Origin: Comamonadaceae bacterium OS-1
GTDB lineage: Bacteria > Pseudomonadota > Gammaproteobacteria > Burkholderiales > Burkholderiaceae_C
Length of the DNA: 64,000 nt
Direction: 5' to 3'
NCBI GenBank assembly: GCA_027923965.1
Contig: AP026969.1
Coordinates: forward strand, 806,001 to 870,000
Shown piece after piece: positions 33,878 to 42,643 of the stretch. How positions within the stretch are numbered: the stretch's first letter is position 1; each line of letters starts with the position of its first letter. A model generated the notes under the pieces. That model searched no databases. It worked only from the letters and a program-made list of their open reading frames with translations, and had not been told where the DNA came from. The position numbers and the translations under genes were made by a program.

Positions 33878-34374
33878 GCCGTCCAGTGGATTTCGGTAAA
33901 GCCCAGGTGGTGCATGAACTCCCGCAGCACCAACAGGGTGGCGGCGAAGGCCGGGGTGTCAGGAATGCCCGCGCTGGCCGCCGGACGGCCTTGCGACAGG
34001 GCGGCCAGCAGGTCGAACAGGCCCTCTACCGCTTCGATGGACAAGGCGGTGCCGGTCACCCCGGCGAGCTGCGCCATTTCCGGCGCCCAGGAGTCGGTGG
34101 TCCACAGCACGGAGTGCTCGGCCACCAGGGCGCGGGCCCGGGTGACCTCGTCTTCCACCCACTGGATGGCGTTCTCCAGATCGGCGGGCGTGGGCGGGCG
34201 GTGGCGGAACCAATCCGCTGCCGTCTTGCGCGTGCCGATGGCCAGTACCAAAGCTGCATCGGCGTGCGGGCCGCTGCCGACCGCGATCCCGGTCTGGTCG
34301 GCGCCGATGTGCAGCACGGCGATGGGCGTGCCTCGGGTCAAGGTGCGGTACTGGTTTTGTAGCGTGAGTTCCAT
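33874..34374 (-). CDS. Hypothetical protein
   Basis: A 166-residue protein with an N-terminal beta-rich part (TPIAVLHIGADQTGIAVGSG) and a helical C-terminal part. No family is recognised. Its stop overlaps that of the neighbouring convergent gene. It is divergent from the photoactive yellow protein-like gene. Confidence 0.68.
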   Translation of the reverse strand: MELTLQNQYRTLTRGTPIAVLHIGADQTGIAVGSGPHADAALVLAIGTRKTAADWFRHRPPTPADLENAIQWVEDEVTRARALVAEHSVLWTTDSWAPEMAQLAGVTGTALSIEAVEGLFDLLAALSQGRPAASAGIPDTPAFAATLLVLREFMHHLGFTEIHWTA

Positions 34375-34497
34375 GGGGCTGTGCCTTCCATTGGGTAAAG
34401 GCCATTCTAGAAAGCAATTGTTGGCGGCATCGGCAGCTTGTTCCTGTATAAAGGGTGCAGGCCCGAAAGGTTACAAAAACAAACAGGATCGTTCGTT

Positions 34498-34887
34498 GTG
34501 ATTGCTTTGAATCCACTGACTTTCAGTGCTGTCGACATGGCTGCCCGCCTGGCGGCGTTGAGCCCGGCGGAACTGGATGGACTCGATTTTGGCGTGATTG
34601 GTTTCGATGCCGATACGGTCGTGACCCACTACAACGTGTATGAGGCACAGGCTGCCGGTTTGTCCCCCGAGCGGGTGCTGGGCCACCCCTTGTTTACGGT
34701 GGTGGCACCTTGCATGAACAACTTCATGGTGGCGCAGCGCTTTGAAGATGCGCAAGACAACGCCGAGCCGCTGGATGCCACCATCGACTACGTGCTGACC
34801 CTGCGCATGCGCCCGGTGAAGGTGGCCCTGCGGCTGCTGGCCGACCCCGGCCACGCTGTGCGCTACGTGCTGGTCTTTCGAGCCTAG
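34498..34887 (+). CDS. pyp: Photoactive yellow protein (PYP) homologue
   Basis: A 129-residue PAS protein starting at GTG 34498, with AGGA nine bases upstream; PYPs have about 125 residues. The sequence LSPAELDGLDFGVIGFDAD, YNVYEAQAAGLSPERVLGHP and VAPCMNNFMVAQRFEDA follows PYP throughout. The chromophore Cys is Cys72, with Tyr45 and Glu49; in Halorhodospira PYP they are Cys69, Tyr42 and Glu46, so all three are shifted by exactly three. Thr50 and Arg52 of PYP are replaced (Ala53, Leu55), which may shift absorption or the photocycle. PYP binds p-coumaric acid and senses blue light. Genes for making p-coumarate (tyrosine ammonia lyase, coumarate ligase) are not in this window. A GGDEF-EAL gene follows after 60 bp. 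Confidence 0.88.
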   Translation: MIALNPLTFSAVDMAARLAALSPAELDGLDFGVIGFDADTVVTHYNVYEAQAAGLSPERVLGHPLFTVVAPCMNNFMVAQRFEDAQDNAEPLDATIDYVLTLRMRPVKVALRLLADPGHAVRYVLVFRA

Positions 34888-34947
34888 CTTTCTTTCCATC
34901 CCCCGCCCAACCGCCCACGGTGACGGCACCGCCACCCTGGACCCCCC

Positions 34948-36708
34948 ATGCCTGCCAATGCCGCCAATGAAGCCTATGAGGCGCTGATCCAATTTCTCTA
35001 CCAGGCACCGATCGGGCTGGCCCAAACCCGTCTGGACGGCAGCATCGAAATGGCCAACCCCATGTCGGCGCAGCTGCTGATGCCGGTGTCGCCCGACGGC
35101 AGCCTGGACAACCTGTTCGACGTGCTGGCCGATGTGGCACCGCATCTGCGCAGCATGGTGGCGGCCTTTGCCCCGGACAGTGGCGTGGTGTGCGAGTCGA
35201 TGCGCATCCCGCTGCAACCCGATGGCCGTGGCCAGACGGCGCCGCAGATGCTGTCGTTCAACCTGCTCAAAATGGGCCCCGACCGGCTGATGGCCGTGCT
35301 GAGCGACATCACGCGGGAAGTGCAGCGGGAGCAGCAAGGCCTGGCCCGTCGCCTCAGTGCCGCCGCCCGCATGGACAACCTGACGCGCATGCCCAAACGC
35401 GCAGTGGCGCTGGAGCGGCTGCAGCGGGCCATGGAGCGCGGGCCCGAGGAGCCCGGCTACGCCTTCGCCGTGCTGTACCTGAACTGTGACCGCCTGCAGC
35501 AGATCAACAACACCCAGGGCCATGCAGCGGGCAACGAGGTGCTGTCGATGCTGTCCGACCGCTTGCGCACCACCTTGCGCGCGCGCAATCGCCTGGGCCA
35601 GCCCCATGGCGGCGAGCAGATGGCGGCGCGCGTCGGCGGCGACGAGTTTGTGGTGGTGCTGGACGACCTGGAGCAACCTGACGATGTGCACGTGGTGGCG
35701 CAGCGTCTGCTCGACGTGCTGGCCATGCCCTACGGCATTGGCGCGCAGCAGCTGCACTGCGGTGTCAGCATGGGCATTGTTCTGCGTGCCCAGACCCGTG
35801 GAGACGCCGACGCGGTGCTGCAGTGCGCCAGCATCGCCATGGTCGAGGCCAAGCGCGCCGGGGGCGGGCGCTACGTGGTGTTTGAGCCCGACATGTATGC
35901 GCGCGCGGCGCAACGCTCGGGCACCGAGGCCGAGTTGCGCCTGGCGCTGGCCGAGGAGCAGTTGTTTGTGGTGTACCAGCCGGTGGTGGGCCTGCTGGGT
36001 CCTGCGCGGGCCGATGGCTCGGTGGACCGCTCTGCGGGTGTCGAGGCACTGGTGCGCTGGCAGCACCCCACGCGGGGCGTGGTGCCGCCGTTTGAATTCA
36101 TTGGTGTGGCCGAAGAGTGCGGCCTGATCTGCGCGCTGGGCGACTTTGTGCTGGCCACGGCCTGCCGCCAGTTTGTGCAGTGGCAGACCGCGCTGGGTGC
36201 CAGTGCACCGCGCCTGCTGGCGGTCAACCTGTCGCGGGCCCAGTTGGCCCAGCCCGACTGGGTGGCGTTTGTAGCCGAGGTGCTGCGCAGCACGGGCATG
36301 GCCCCGGGACAACTGCAGCTGGAGGTCACCGAGAGCCTGGCCGCGCAGGATGAAGCGGTGCAAACCTGCCTGCATGCGCTCAAGGCCCTGGGCCTGACGC
36401 TGGCGCTGGACGACTTCGGCACGGGCTATTCCTCGCTGGCCAGCCTGCACCAGCTGCCGGTGGATGTGGTGAAGATCGACCGGTCGTTCGTCAGCCAGTC
36501 TGCCACCAGCCACCACCACCGCGTGCTGATCGAAGCCACCGTGCGGGTGGCCCACAGCCTGGGCATGGGCACCGTGGCCGAAGGCATCGAAACCGAAGCC
36601 CAGGCCGCCATCGTGCGCACCTTGCAGTGCGAAAAAGGCCAGGGCTATTTGTTCAGCAAGCCGCTGCGGGCCGATGACCTGGTGCGCTGGATCAACTCTG
36701 CGGATTGA
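34948..36708 (+). CDS. PAS-GGDEF-EAL protein downstream of PYP
   Basis: A 586-residue soluble protein. A PAS-like N-terminus (about 10-125) is followed by a GGDEF domain (about 135-320, with intact GGDEF at 230-234 in RVGGDEFVVVL) and an EAL domain (EAL at 366-368; EVTES, DDFGTGYSS, KIDRSF and EGIET present). Both activities could be functional, so the net output may be set by a partner. The PYP gene immediately upstream on the same strand makes light-regulated c-di-GMP turnover a reasonable hypothesis. It stops eight bases before repeat copy 8. Confidence 0.92.
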   Translation: MPANAANEAYEALIQFLYQAPIGLAQTRLDGSIEMANPMSAQLLMPVSPDGSLDNLFDVLADVAPHLRSMVAAFAPDSGVVCESMRIPLQPDGRGQTAPQMLSFNLLKMGPDRLMAVLSDITREVQREQQGLARRLSAAARMDNLTRMPKRAVALERLQRAMERGPEEPGYAFAVLYLNCDRLQQINNTQGHAAGNEVLSMLSDRLRTTLRARNRLGQPHGGEQMAARVGGDEFVVVLDDLEQPDDVHVVAQRLLDVLAMPYGIGAQQLHCGVSMGIVLRAQTRGDADAVLQCASIAMVEAKRAGGGRYVVFEPDMYARAAQRSGTEAELRLALAEEQLFVVYQPVVGLLGPARADGSVDRSAGVEALVRWQHPTRGVVPPFEFIGVAEECGLICALGDFVLATACRQFVQWQTALGASAPRLLAVNLSRAQLAQPDWVAFVAEVLRSTGMAPGQLQLEVTESLAAQDEAVQTCLHALKALGLTLALDDFGTGYSSLASLHQLPVDVVKIDRSFVSQSATSHHHRVLIEATVRVAHSLGMGTVAEGIETEAQAAIVRTLQCEKGQGYLFSKPLRADDLVRWINSAD

Positions 36709-36715
36709 TCCAGTG

Positions 36716-36773
36716 CCAAATCGGCACCCCATGCTTATTGGATAAGCACAAGCAGCTATCAAAAGTGTAGTGT
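36716..36773 (+). repeat. Dispersed intergenic repeat, copy 8
   Basis: ATGCTTATTGGATAAGCAC, then AAGCAGCTATCAAAAGTGTA. It fills the 64-bp gap between converging genes; the stop of the minus-strand esterase touches its right edge. Confidence 0.92.
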
Positions 36774-37456
36774 TAGTGCGCCGGCAGAACGGTACGCAGC
36801 CAGGCCAGAAAGTCCGCCTGCATGGCTGCGCTGATGCCGTGGTCGATGGGGTAGCGGCGGCTTTGCAGGGGCACGCCCAGGGCGCCCAGCCACTGGTCGG
36901 AGCGCTCGGCCCAGGCCACCGGCAGCTTGCTGTCGAACTCGCCGTGGCCCACGAAGGCCTGCACCTGTGCCAGCTGCGCGGGCGGTGCCAGGTGCGGCTC
37001 CAGCTCGGGCAGGATGCGGCCCGACAAAATGCCGAAGCCCGCCACCGTGGCCGGTGCCGTCAGCCCCACCCCTGCGCTCATGATGCCGCCCTGGCTGAAG
37101 CCCGCCACCACGGTGTGCTGTGGCGCAATGCCGTGGGCTTGCTGCAACTGGCCGATGAAGCGGGTGAGCGCCAGGCGGCTGCTGTCGGCCTCGGCTGCGT
37201 CGATGCGCGGCCCGGTGGGGCCAAACGCCACCCGGAACCAGGCAAACTGCCCTGGCCCCAGGGTCAGCGGGCCGCGCGGCAGCACCACCAGGGTGCCGGG
37301 CTGCTGCCCGGCGATAGCGGCGGCCATGTCCATCAAATTGCTCTCCGACCCGCCCACGCCGTGCAGCAGCAGGACCAGGGCGGTGGGGCGGGCGGGTTGC
37401 GGCTGGAGTACGCGGAAGGAGAGGGCGAAGTCGGGGCTGGTGTGCAAGGTGGTCAT
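36773..37456 (-). CDS. Carboxylesterase/phospholipase (YpfH/Est-type)
   Basis: A 227-residue alpha/beta hydrolase. LLLHGVGGSESNLMDMA marks the oxyanion region, GFSQGGIMSAGVG the nucleophile elbow with the catalytic Ser, and GHGEFDSKLP and YPIDHGIS supply Asp and His. This is the layout of the carboxylesterase 2 (YpfH/Est) family. It follows the DODA-type dioxygenase gene on the same strand, 15 bp apart. Confidence 0.9.
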   Translation of the reverse strand: MTTLHTSPDFALSFRVLQPQPARPTALVLLLHGVGGSESNLMDMAAAIAGQQPGTLVVLPRGPLTLGPGQFAWFRVAFGPTGPRIDAAEADSSRLALTRFIGQLQQAHGIAPQHTVVAGFSQGGIMSAGVGLTAPATVAGFGILSGRILPELEPHLAPPAQLAQVQAFVGHGEFDSKLPVAWAERSDQWLGALGVPLQSRRYPIDHGISAAMQADFLAWLRTVLPAH

Positions 37457-37471
37457 GGTGGGCTTTCTTAT

Positions 37472-38275
37472 TTATTGGATGCGGGCGGGAAGCCCCCAGG
37501 CATAGGATTCCATGGAGAGCACGCCGTGGGTGATGCCGCCGTCGATCACGCTGGGCGCTTCCGAATCACTGCGTGCACCCATGGCCACCAGCAGGGGCAA
37601 ATAATGCTCTTCGCTGGGGTGGGCGCGCTCGGCATGGGGGGCCAGGCGGCGGTAGTCCACCAGCTTGTCCGCGGCATGGCCAGTGACGGCCTGGCGGATC
37701 CAGTGGGTGAACTCCACCGCGTAGTCGGCGGCGGCGGTGTGGGCATGGCGAAACTCGTACAGGTTGTGCGTCATGCTGCCCGAAGCCAGCACCAGCACGC
37801 CTTGCGCCCGCAGCGGTGCCAGGGCCTGGCCCAGGCGCAGGGCCCCGGCGGTGTCCAGGTCGTGCGGCATCGACACCTGGAACACGGGGATGTTGGCCGC
37901 GGGCAGCAAATGGCGCAGGGGCACCCAGGCCCCGTGGTCCAGGCCGCGGCGTGGGTCCAGCGTGGCAGGCCAGCCCGCCTCGGCCAGCACGCGCTGTGCC
38001 TCGGCGGCGAGGGCCGGGGCACCCGGTGCGGGGTAGCGCAGGCTGTACAGCACCTGAGGGAAACCACCGAAGTCGTGCACCGTCTCGGGCGCGGCGGCGG
38101 TCATCACCTGCACGCCGCGGGTCTGCCAGTGCGGCGACACCACCAGCACGGCGGTGATGCCTTGCAGCGTCTGGCCCAGCGAGGTCAGCAAGGGGCCGAG
38201 TGTGCCGGGCTCGATGGCAAACGTGGGGGCACCGTGGGATACGAACAGAACGGGAGCAAGGGTGGAAGTAGTCAT
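37472..38275 (-). CDS. ygiD: DODA-type extradiol dioxygenase (YgiD-like)
   Basis: A 267-residue protein of the LigB superfamily. The His in LFVSHGAPTFAIEPG, HDFGGFP and GLDHGAWVPLRHLLP are the metal and catalytic positions of YgiD/4,5-DOPA dioxygenases, and SPHW is conserved. It is divergent from a LysR gene about 75 bp away and followed by an esterase gene. A catechol-type substrate is expected, but which one is not visible. Confidence 0.9.
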   Translation of the reverse strand: MTTSTLAPVLFVSHGAPTFAIEPGTLGPLLTSLGQTLQGITAVLVVSPHWQTRGVQVMTAAAPETVHDFGGFPQVLYSLRYPAPGAPALAAEAQRVLAEAGWPATLDPRRGLDHGAWVPLRHLLPAANIPVFQVSMPHDLDTAGALRLGQALAPLRAQGVLVLASGSMTHNLYEFRHAHTAAADYAVEFTHWIRQAVTGHAADKLVDYRRLAPHAERAHPSEEHYLPLLVAMGARSDSEAPSVIDGGITHGVLSMESYAWGLPARIQ

Positions 38276-38350
38276 AGCCGCTACTGTATAAGCTGCAGCA
38301 GCAGAGATAAACGGCCTAAAATAAGATTCATTGTTTCACCGGGCAACACA

Positions 38351-39244
38351 ATGGACCGTTTTCTGGAAATGCAAACCTTCAGTGCCGTGGTGGATGCGGG
38401 CAGCTTCGTCAAGGCCGCCGAGGCGCTGGGCTTGTCCAAGGCGGCGGTGTCGCGCTACGTGGGCGAGCTGGAGGCGCGGCTGGGTGTGCGCCTGCTGCAG
38501 CGCACCACGCGCCGCCTGTCGCTCACCGAAGAAGGCCAGGTGTTCCACGCCCGCTGCCGGGAGCTGCTGGCCGGGGTGGAAGAGGCTGAAATGGAGGCCA
38601 CCTCGCGCAGCGCCGCCGCCAGCGGCCTGCTGCGCATCAACGCGCCGGTGACCTTTGGCAACCTGCACCTGGCCCCGCTGTGGGGCGTGTTCCGTAGCCA
38701 GCACCCGCAGGTGGCGCTGGACATTACTTTGTCGGACCGGGTGGTGGACCTGGTGGAGGAGGGCTATGACGTGGCCATCCGCATCGCCACCTTGCCCAGC
38801 TCCACCCTGGTGAGCAAGCGCCTGGCCAGCACCCGCATCGTGCTGTGTGCATCGCCCGCTTACTTGGCCGCGCACGGTACGCCCCAGCACCCGGCCGACT
38901 TGGCCGACCACGCCGTAATCGCCTACAGCTACTGGGCCAGCAAGGACGAATGGCACTTTGACGGGCCCGGTGGAACGGTCACGGCCAGAACCCGCCCCTG
39001 CATGCACACCAACAGCGGCGACACCTGTCGCGCCGCCGCGCTGGCGCACCAGGGCATCATCCTGCAGCCCACGTTTTTGGTGGCCGCCGACCTGGCCGCG
39101 GGCACGCTGGTGGAGCTGATGCCGCAGTACCGTTCGCTCACCATGGGCATCTACGCTGTGTACCCCACACGCAAGCACGTGTCGCCCAAGGTGCGGGCGC
39201 TGGTGGATTTTTTGGCGGCGAAGTTGGCGGCGGGGGGATGGTGA
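38351..39244 (+). CDS. LysR-type regulator
   Basis: A 297-residue protein from the ATG at 38351 (MDRFLEMQTFSAVVDAGSFV). A longer open frame extends upstream across the antisense strand of the dioxygenase and esterase genes, but it has no family support. The HTH is AAEALGLSKAAVSRYVGELEARLGV. It is divergent from the dioxygenase gene, its probable target. Confidence 0.92.
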   Translation: MDRFLEMQTFSAVVDAGSFVKAAEALGLSKAAVSRYVGELEARLGVRLLQRTTRRLSLTEEGQVFHARCRELLAGVEEAEMEATSRSAAASGLLRINAPVTFGNLHLAPLWGVFRSQHPQVALDITLSDRVVDLVEEGYDVAIRIATLPSSTLVSKRLASTRIVLCASPAYLAAHGTPQHPADLADHAVIAYSYWASKDEWHFDGPGGTVTARTRPCMHTNSGDTCRAAALAHQGIILQPTFLVAADLAAGTLVELMPQYRSLTMGIYAVYPTRKHVSPKVRALVDFLAAKLAAGGW

Positions 39245-39401
39245 GGCGGGGGCGATCCAGAGCGCGTGTTCTCCTCAAATAGGATGAAAACCGGTCGGCC
39301 CGCGACCTTTCTAAGGGTATTTCCTTGCCGCCAAAGTGCCTAAACGGCGATCCTTCCGGCCTGGCGGATCACCTCGAACCGCCTACCAAAGGGAGTTACA
39401 C

Positions 39402-41606
39402 ATGCATCAGCCACGGAATGGTTTATGGACAACGGCGCAACGCACGGCCTTGCTGGGACTGGGCAGCGTCCTGTTGGGGGGCTGTGGCGACGGCGAACCC
39501 GAGGTCAACGTTTTGCCGTCCGGTGTGGCCCACATCAGCCGGGTGGCCTACCGGGCCACCACGGTGGGTACTGGCAGTTCACCGACCACGCAGGATTTGC
39601 TGACGGCGGGGCTGGGCAAAAGCGGCTTGATCAGCACCGCCGCCGTGCCCGCCTATGCCGACCCGACCCAGCCAAGTTCGTCCGAGCTGCGGCGCAACGC
39701 GGTGCAGTCCAACTACCGGGGGCTGGTGGATGTCACGGCCAAGGGCGGCTTTGGCACCCTGTTCGGGCCGAATGTGGACCTGGGCGGCAACGCCACCGCC
39801 AGCGAGGGCCTGGTGCCGGGGCTGGAATACCTGGGCGTGCTGGACAACGCGGCGGGTACCAAGCGCGTCACCATGGCAGTGCAGATTCCCGACAGCTTTG
39901 ATGTCAGCGCGCCCTGCGTGGTGCTGGCGCCGTCGTCCGGTTCGCGCGGCGTCTACGGTGCGATTGCCACGGGTGCCGAATGGGGCTTGAAGCGCGGCTG
40001 CGCGGTGGCGTTGACCGACGCGGGCAAGGGCATGGGTTTGTACAACTTGACCGACGACACGGTGCACCGCATTGACGGCACCCGTGCCACCCGTACGGCA
40101 GCGGGCAGCCTGGCGCATTTCGCTGCCGCGCTGAGCGACAGCGCCCGCACTGCCTTCAACACCGCGTTCCCGAACCGGCTGGCGCTGAAGCAGGCCCATT
40201 CGCAGCAGAACCCCGAGAAGGACTGGGGTAACGACACGCTGGCGGCCGCCCGCTACGCGCTGTACGCCTTGAACCAGGAATACGGTGAGTCCCTGTCTAG
40301 CGGCAAGGCGGTGCGGTTCACGCCTGCCAATACCCTGGTGATCGCCGCCTCGGTGTCGAATGGTGGCTCGGCGGTGCTGCGGGCCGCCGAGCAGGACAGC
40401 AGCGGCCTGATCGACGGCGTGGTGGCCTTTGAGCCGAATGCCCAGCCGGCCAGCACCAACGGCTATGGCGTGCAGTTCGGCGGTGTCGCCGTAGCGGCCT
40501 ACGGCAAGCCCCTGGCCGACTACGTGACCTACGCCAACCTGTACCAGCCCTGCGCCGCCTTGGCCAGCAGCGCGACCATGGCCGAAACCTCGCTCTTCAA
40601 CTTCATCCCGTTTGCGAACATGACGCCGCGGGCCACCAACCGCTGCACCGCGCTGGCCGCCAAAGGGCTGGTGACCGGGGCCATGTTGGCCGACCAGGCG
40701 ACCGATGCGCTGGCCAGATTGCGCGCCTACGGTTGGACCAGCGACAACGACACCATGCACAACGCCCACTACGCCCTGGGCAACCAGCCCATCCTGGCCA
40801 CCATGTACCCCAGCGCCTATGGCCGTTTCTCGGTGGCCGACAACCTGTGCGGCATGAGCCTGGCGGCGGTGGACGCGACCGGCGTGCCCGTGGCTATCGG
40901 CATTAACGCCCAAGCCACCAGCTATGCCACCGGCAACGGCACGGCCAACGGCACGCCCGCTACGCCGGTCTACAACGATGCCGTGGGCGGCGCGCATTCC
41001 TGGCAAACCGCGGTGTCGCCGGGCAGCGGCTTGGCCGACTTCGCGCTGGACGCGGCGCTGTGCCAGCGGGCCCTGGTGACGGGTGTGGACACCGCCAGCG
41101 GTGCCGCCCTCAGCGCCAGCAGCACGCCTACCAAGGCCCAGAGCGACGCGGTGCGGGCAGGCATGGGCGAGACGCTGTTGAGTGGCAACCTGCGCGGCAA
41201 ACCCACGCTGGTAGTGGCCGGGCGCAGCGACGCGCTGATCCCGGTGAACCATTCGGCGCGGGCCTACACCGCCTACAACCGGTCGGTGGAAGCCAATGCC
41301 AGCGAACTGCACTACATCGAGGTCACCAACGCCCAACATTTCGACGGTTTCCTGGGCTCCTCGGGCTTTGACAGCCGCTACATCCCGCTGCACGCCTACT
41401 TCAACCAGGCCATGAACGCCATGTACGCCCGCCTGCACACCGGCGCCCACTTGCCCCCCAACCAGGTGGTGCGCACCACACCTCGCGGCGGTGTGCCGGG
41501 GGCCGCGCCCACCCTGACCGCTGCCCAGTTGCCGGCCATCAGCGCCGCGCCAGTGCTGGCCGACCAGATCGGTTTTGCCGCCGGTGCGGTCCAGGTGCCC
41601 AATTAA
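39402..41606 (+). CDS. D-3-hydroxybutyrate oligomer hydrolase, lipoprotein
   Basis: About 734 residues from ATG 39402, preceded by AAAGGGAG. The signal peptide has a lipobox (SVLLGGC). The body matches the 3HB-oligomer hydrolase family: YRGLVDVTAKGGFG, LEYLGVLD, CVVLAPSSGSRGVYGA, SVSNGGSAVLRAAE with the probable catalytic Ser, YKL-like HYALGNQPIL and the C-terminal AQHFDGFLG. It would hydrolyse hydroxybutyrate oligomers from polyhydroxybutyrate. The lipoprotein signal suggests an extracytoplasmic location, unlike cytoplasmic versions. Confidence 0.9.
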   Translation: MHQPRNGLWTTAQRTALLGLGSVLLGGCGDGEPEVNVLPSGVAHISRVAYRATTVGTGSSPTTQDLLTAGLGKSGLISTAAVPAYADPTQPSSSELRRNAVQSNYRGLVDVTAKGGFGTLFGPNVDLGGNATASEGLVPGLEYLGVLDNAAGTKRVTMAVQIPDSFDVSAPCVVLAPSSGSRGVYGAIATGAEWGLKRGCAVALTDAGKGMGLYNLTDDTVHRIDGTRATRTAAGSLAHFAAALSDSARTAFNTAFPNRLALKQAHSQQNPEKDWGNDTLAAARYALYALNQEYGESLSSGKAVRFTPANTLVIAASVSNGGSAVLRAAEQDSSGLIDGVVAFEPNAQPASTNGYGVQFGGVAVAAYGKPLADYVTYANLYQPCAALASSATMAETSLFNFIPFANMTPRATNRCTALAAKGLVTGAMLADQATDALARLRAYGWTSDNDTMHNAHYALGNQPILATMYPSAYGRFSVADNLCGMSLAAVDATGVPVAIGINAQATSYATGNGTANGTPATPVYNDAVGGAHSWQTAVSPGSGLADFALDAALCQRALVTGVDTASGAALSASSTPTKAQSDAVRAGMGETLLSGNLRGKPTLVVAGRSDALIPVNHSARAYTAYNRSVEANASELHYIEVTNAQHFDGFLGSSGFDSRYIPLHAYFNQAMNAMYARLHTGAHLPPNQVVRTTPRGGVPGAAPTLTAAQLPAISAAPVLADQIGFAAGAVQVPN

Positions 41607-41637
41607 CGGGGTGCCGCACCGGTAGACTGGCCTTAAA

Positions 41638-41695
41638 GATAAAAAACGGCTTTAGCGCTTATGGATAGGGCGCAAGCAGCTATCAAAATGTTCTA
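41638..41695 (+). repeat. Dispersed intergenic repeat, copy 9
   Basis: GCGCTTATGGATAGGGCGC, then AAGCAGCTATCAAAATG. It lies between converging genes; the TAG stop of the HDOD gene overlaps its right edge. Confidence 0.87.
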
Positions 41696-42544
41696 CAAGT
41701 CCGCCAGGATCTTGTGCAGGTAGGCCAGTGCGATGCGGGGCGTGGCGTTCAGCAGTTTGGCGACGGCTTCCACGTCGTCGGGCACAGCGGGGTTGTCCCA
41801 GCCGTGCAGCGTGTGGCGCGCCAGCCGCACGGCCAGCACCACGTTGAGCACATTGGCCTGCTCGGCATGGCGGGCATCGCTGATGCGCACCAGCATGGCG
41901 GGCAGGCACCATTGGCGCATGAGTTGCTGGGCCAGGTCGTCCAGCTCGATGTTCAGCACGGTTTTCTGGATGGCGGCGCTGCGCAGTGTGGGGTCGGCCT
42001 GCTGCGCGGCCTGGATCTGCAGAGCCAGGGCGGGGGCATGGCACCACAGCAACAGCTCGGCAAAGTCGTGCAAAAACGCGGCGTGCAGGATCACGTCCAC
42101 ATCCATATCCGCCCGGTGCACCGCAAAGCCCAGCGCAAACAAACGGGCGCGCTCGGCCCGCTGCAGCAGCTCGCGCACCGCGGCCAGCGCCTGGGGCTGG
42201 CCGACGAGGCGGTCTTCTACGGTGGGCTGCGGGCCAAAGTGGCGGAAGAACGGGGCAATGCCCAGCATCACCAGGGCCCCGGTGATGGTTTCGGTCTTGC
42301 TGGAATCCATGGCGTGCGCTTCGGGGCGGCGCAGGCTGGCCACGTGGGCCATGACCTTGATGGCCATCAGCGGGTCGGTCTGGATGGCTTTGGCCAGCAT
42401 AGCCGCGTCCACCGCGTCCTCCTGGGCCCGCAACACCTCCAGCGCCCGCGCCGTCTCGGCCAGCACAGGAATCTCGGTGGTGGTGCAGTAGCGCGTCCAG
42501 GCCGCGAGGTCGGGCAGGGCTTGGGTGAGTTGGAGGGCAGACAT
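41693..42544 (-). CDS. HDOD domain protein
   Basis: About 283 residues from the ATG at 42544 (MSALQLTQALPDLAAW); a start at 42601 would put 19 residues into repeat copy 10. The central region has the HDOD outline (VDAAMLAKAIQTDPLMAIKVM, ILHAAFLHDFAELLLW) without a complete HD phosphohydrolase metal site. HDOD proteins usually act in signalling or stress control. The gene ends at repeat copy 9. Confidence 0.82.
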   Translation of the reverse strand: MSALQLTQALPDLAAWTRYCTTTEIPVLAETARALEVLRAQEDAVDAAMLAKAIQTDPLMAIKVMAHVASLRRPEAHAMDSSKTETITGALVMLGIAPFFRHFGPQPTVEDRLVGQPQALAAVRELLQRAERARLFALGFAVHRADMDVDVILHAAFLHDFAELLLWCHAPALALQIQAAQQADPTLRSAAIQKTVLNIELDDLAQQLMRQWCLPAMLVRISDARHAEQANVLNVVLAVRLARHTLHGWDNPAVPDDVEAVAKLLNATPRIALAYLHKILADL

Positions 42545-42589
42545 GTAAGCCAATGTACTGCACGCGCGGAAAACTACCAATGTTTGGGG

Positions 42590-42643
42590 CCAAATCGGCA
42601 CTTCACGCTTATTCCGTGGGCGTGAGATGCTATCAAATCAGGA
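42590..42643 (+). repeat. Dispersed intergenic repeat, copy 10
   Basis: CACGCTTATTCCGTGGGCGTG, then AGATGCTATCAAATCAGG. It lies between two tandem minus-strand genes; the stop of the exonuclease fusion lies at its right edge. Confidence 0.82.

Noticed and set aside
34419..34462. A sigma-70 promoter before the PYP-like gene (TTGGCG and TATAAA)
   Set aside because: Spacing between the boxes is about 20 bases, too long to claim with confidence.
34471..36762. Minus-strand open frame of 763 codons
   Set aside because: Antisense to the PYP-like and GGDEF-EAL genes; His/Gln-rich shadow frame with no domains.
36770..38350. Open frame of more than 1.5 kb running in front of the LysR gene at 38351
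   Set aside because: It is antisense to a clear esterase and a clear dioxygenase gene, has no family pattern, and LysR proteins start at 38351. It arises from codon bias in GC-rich DNA.
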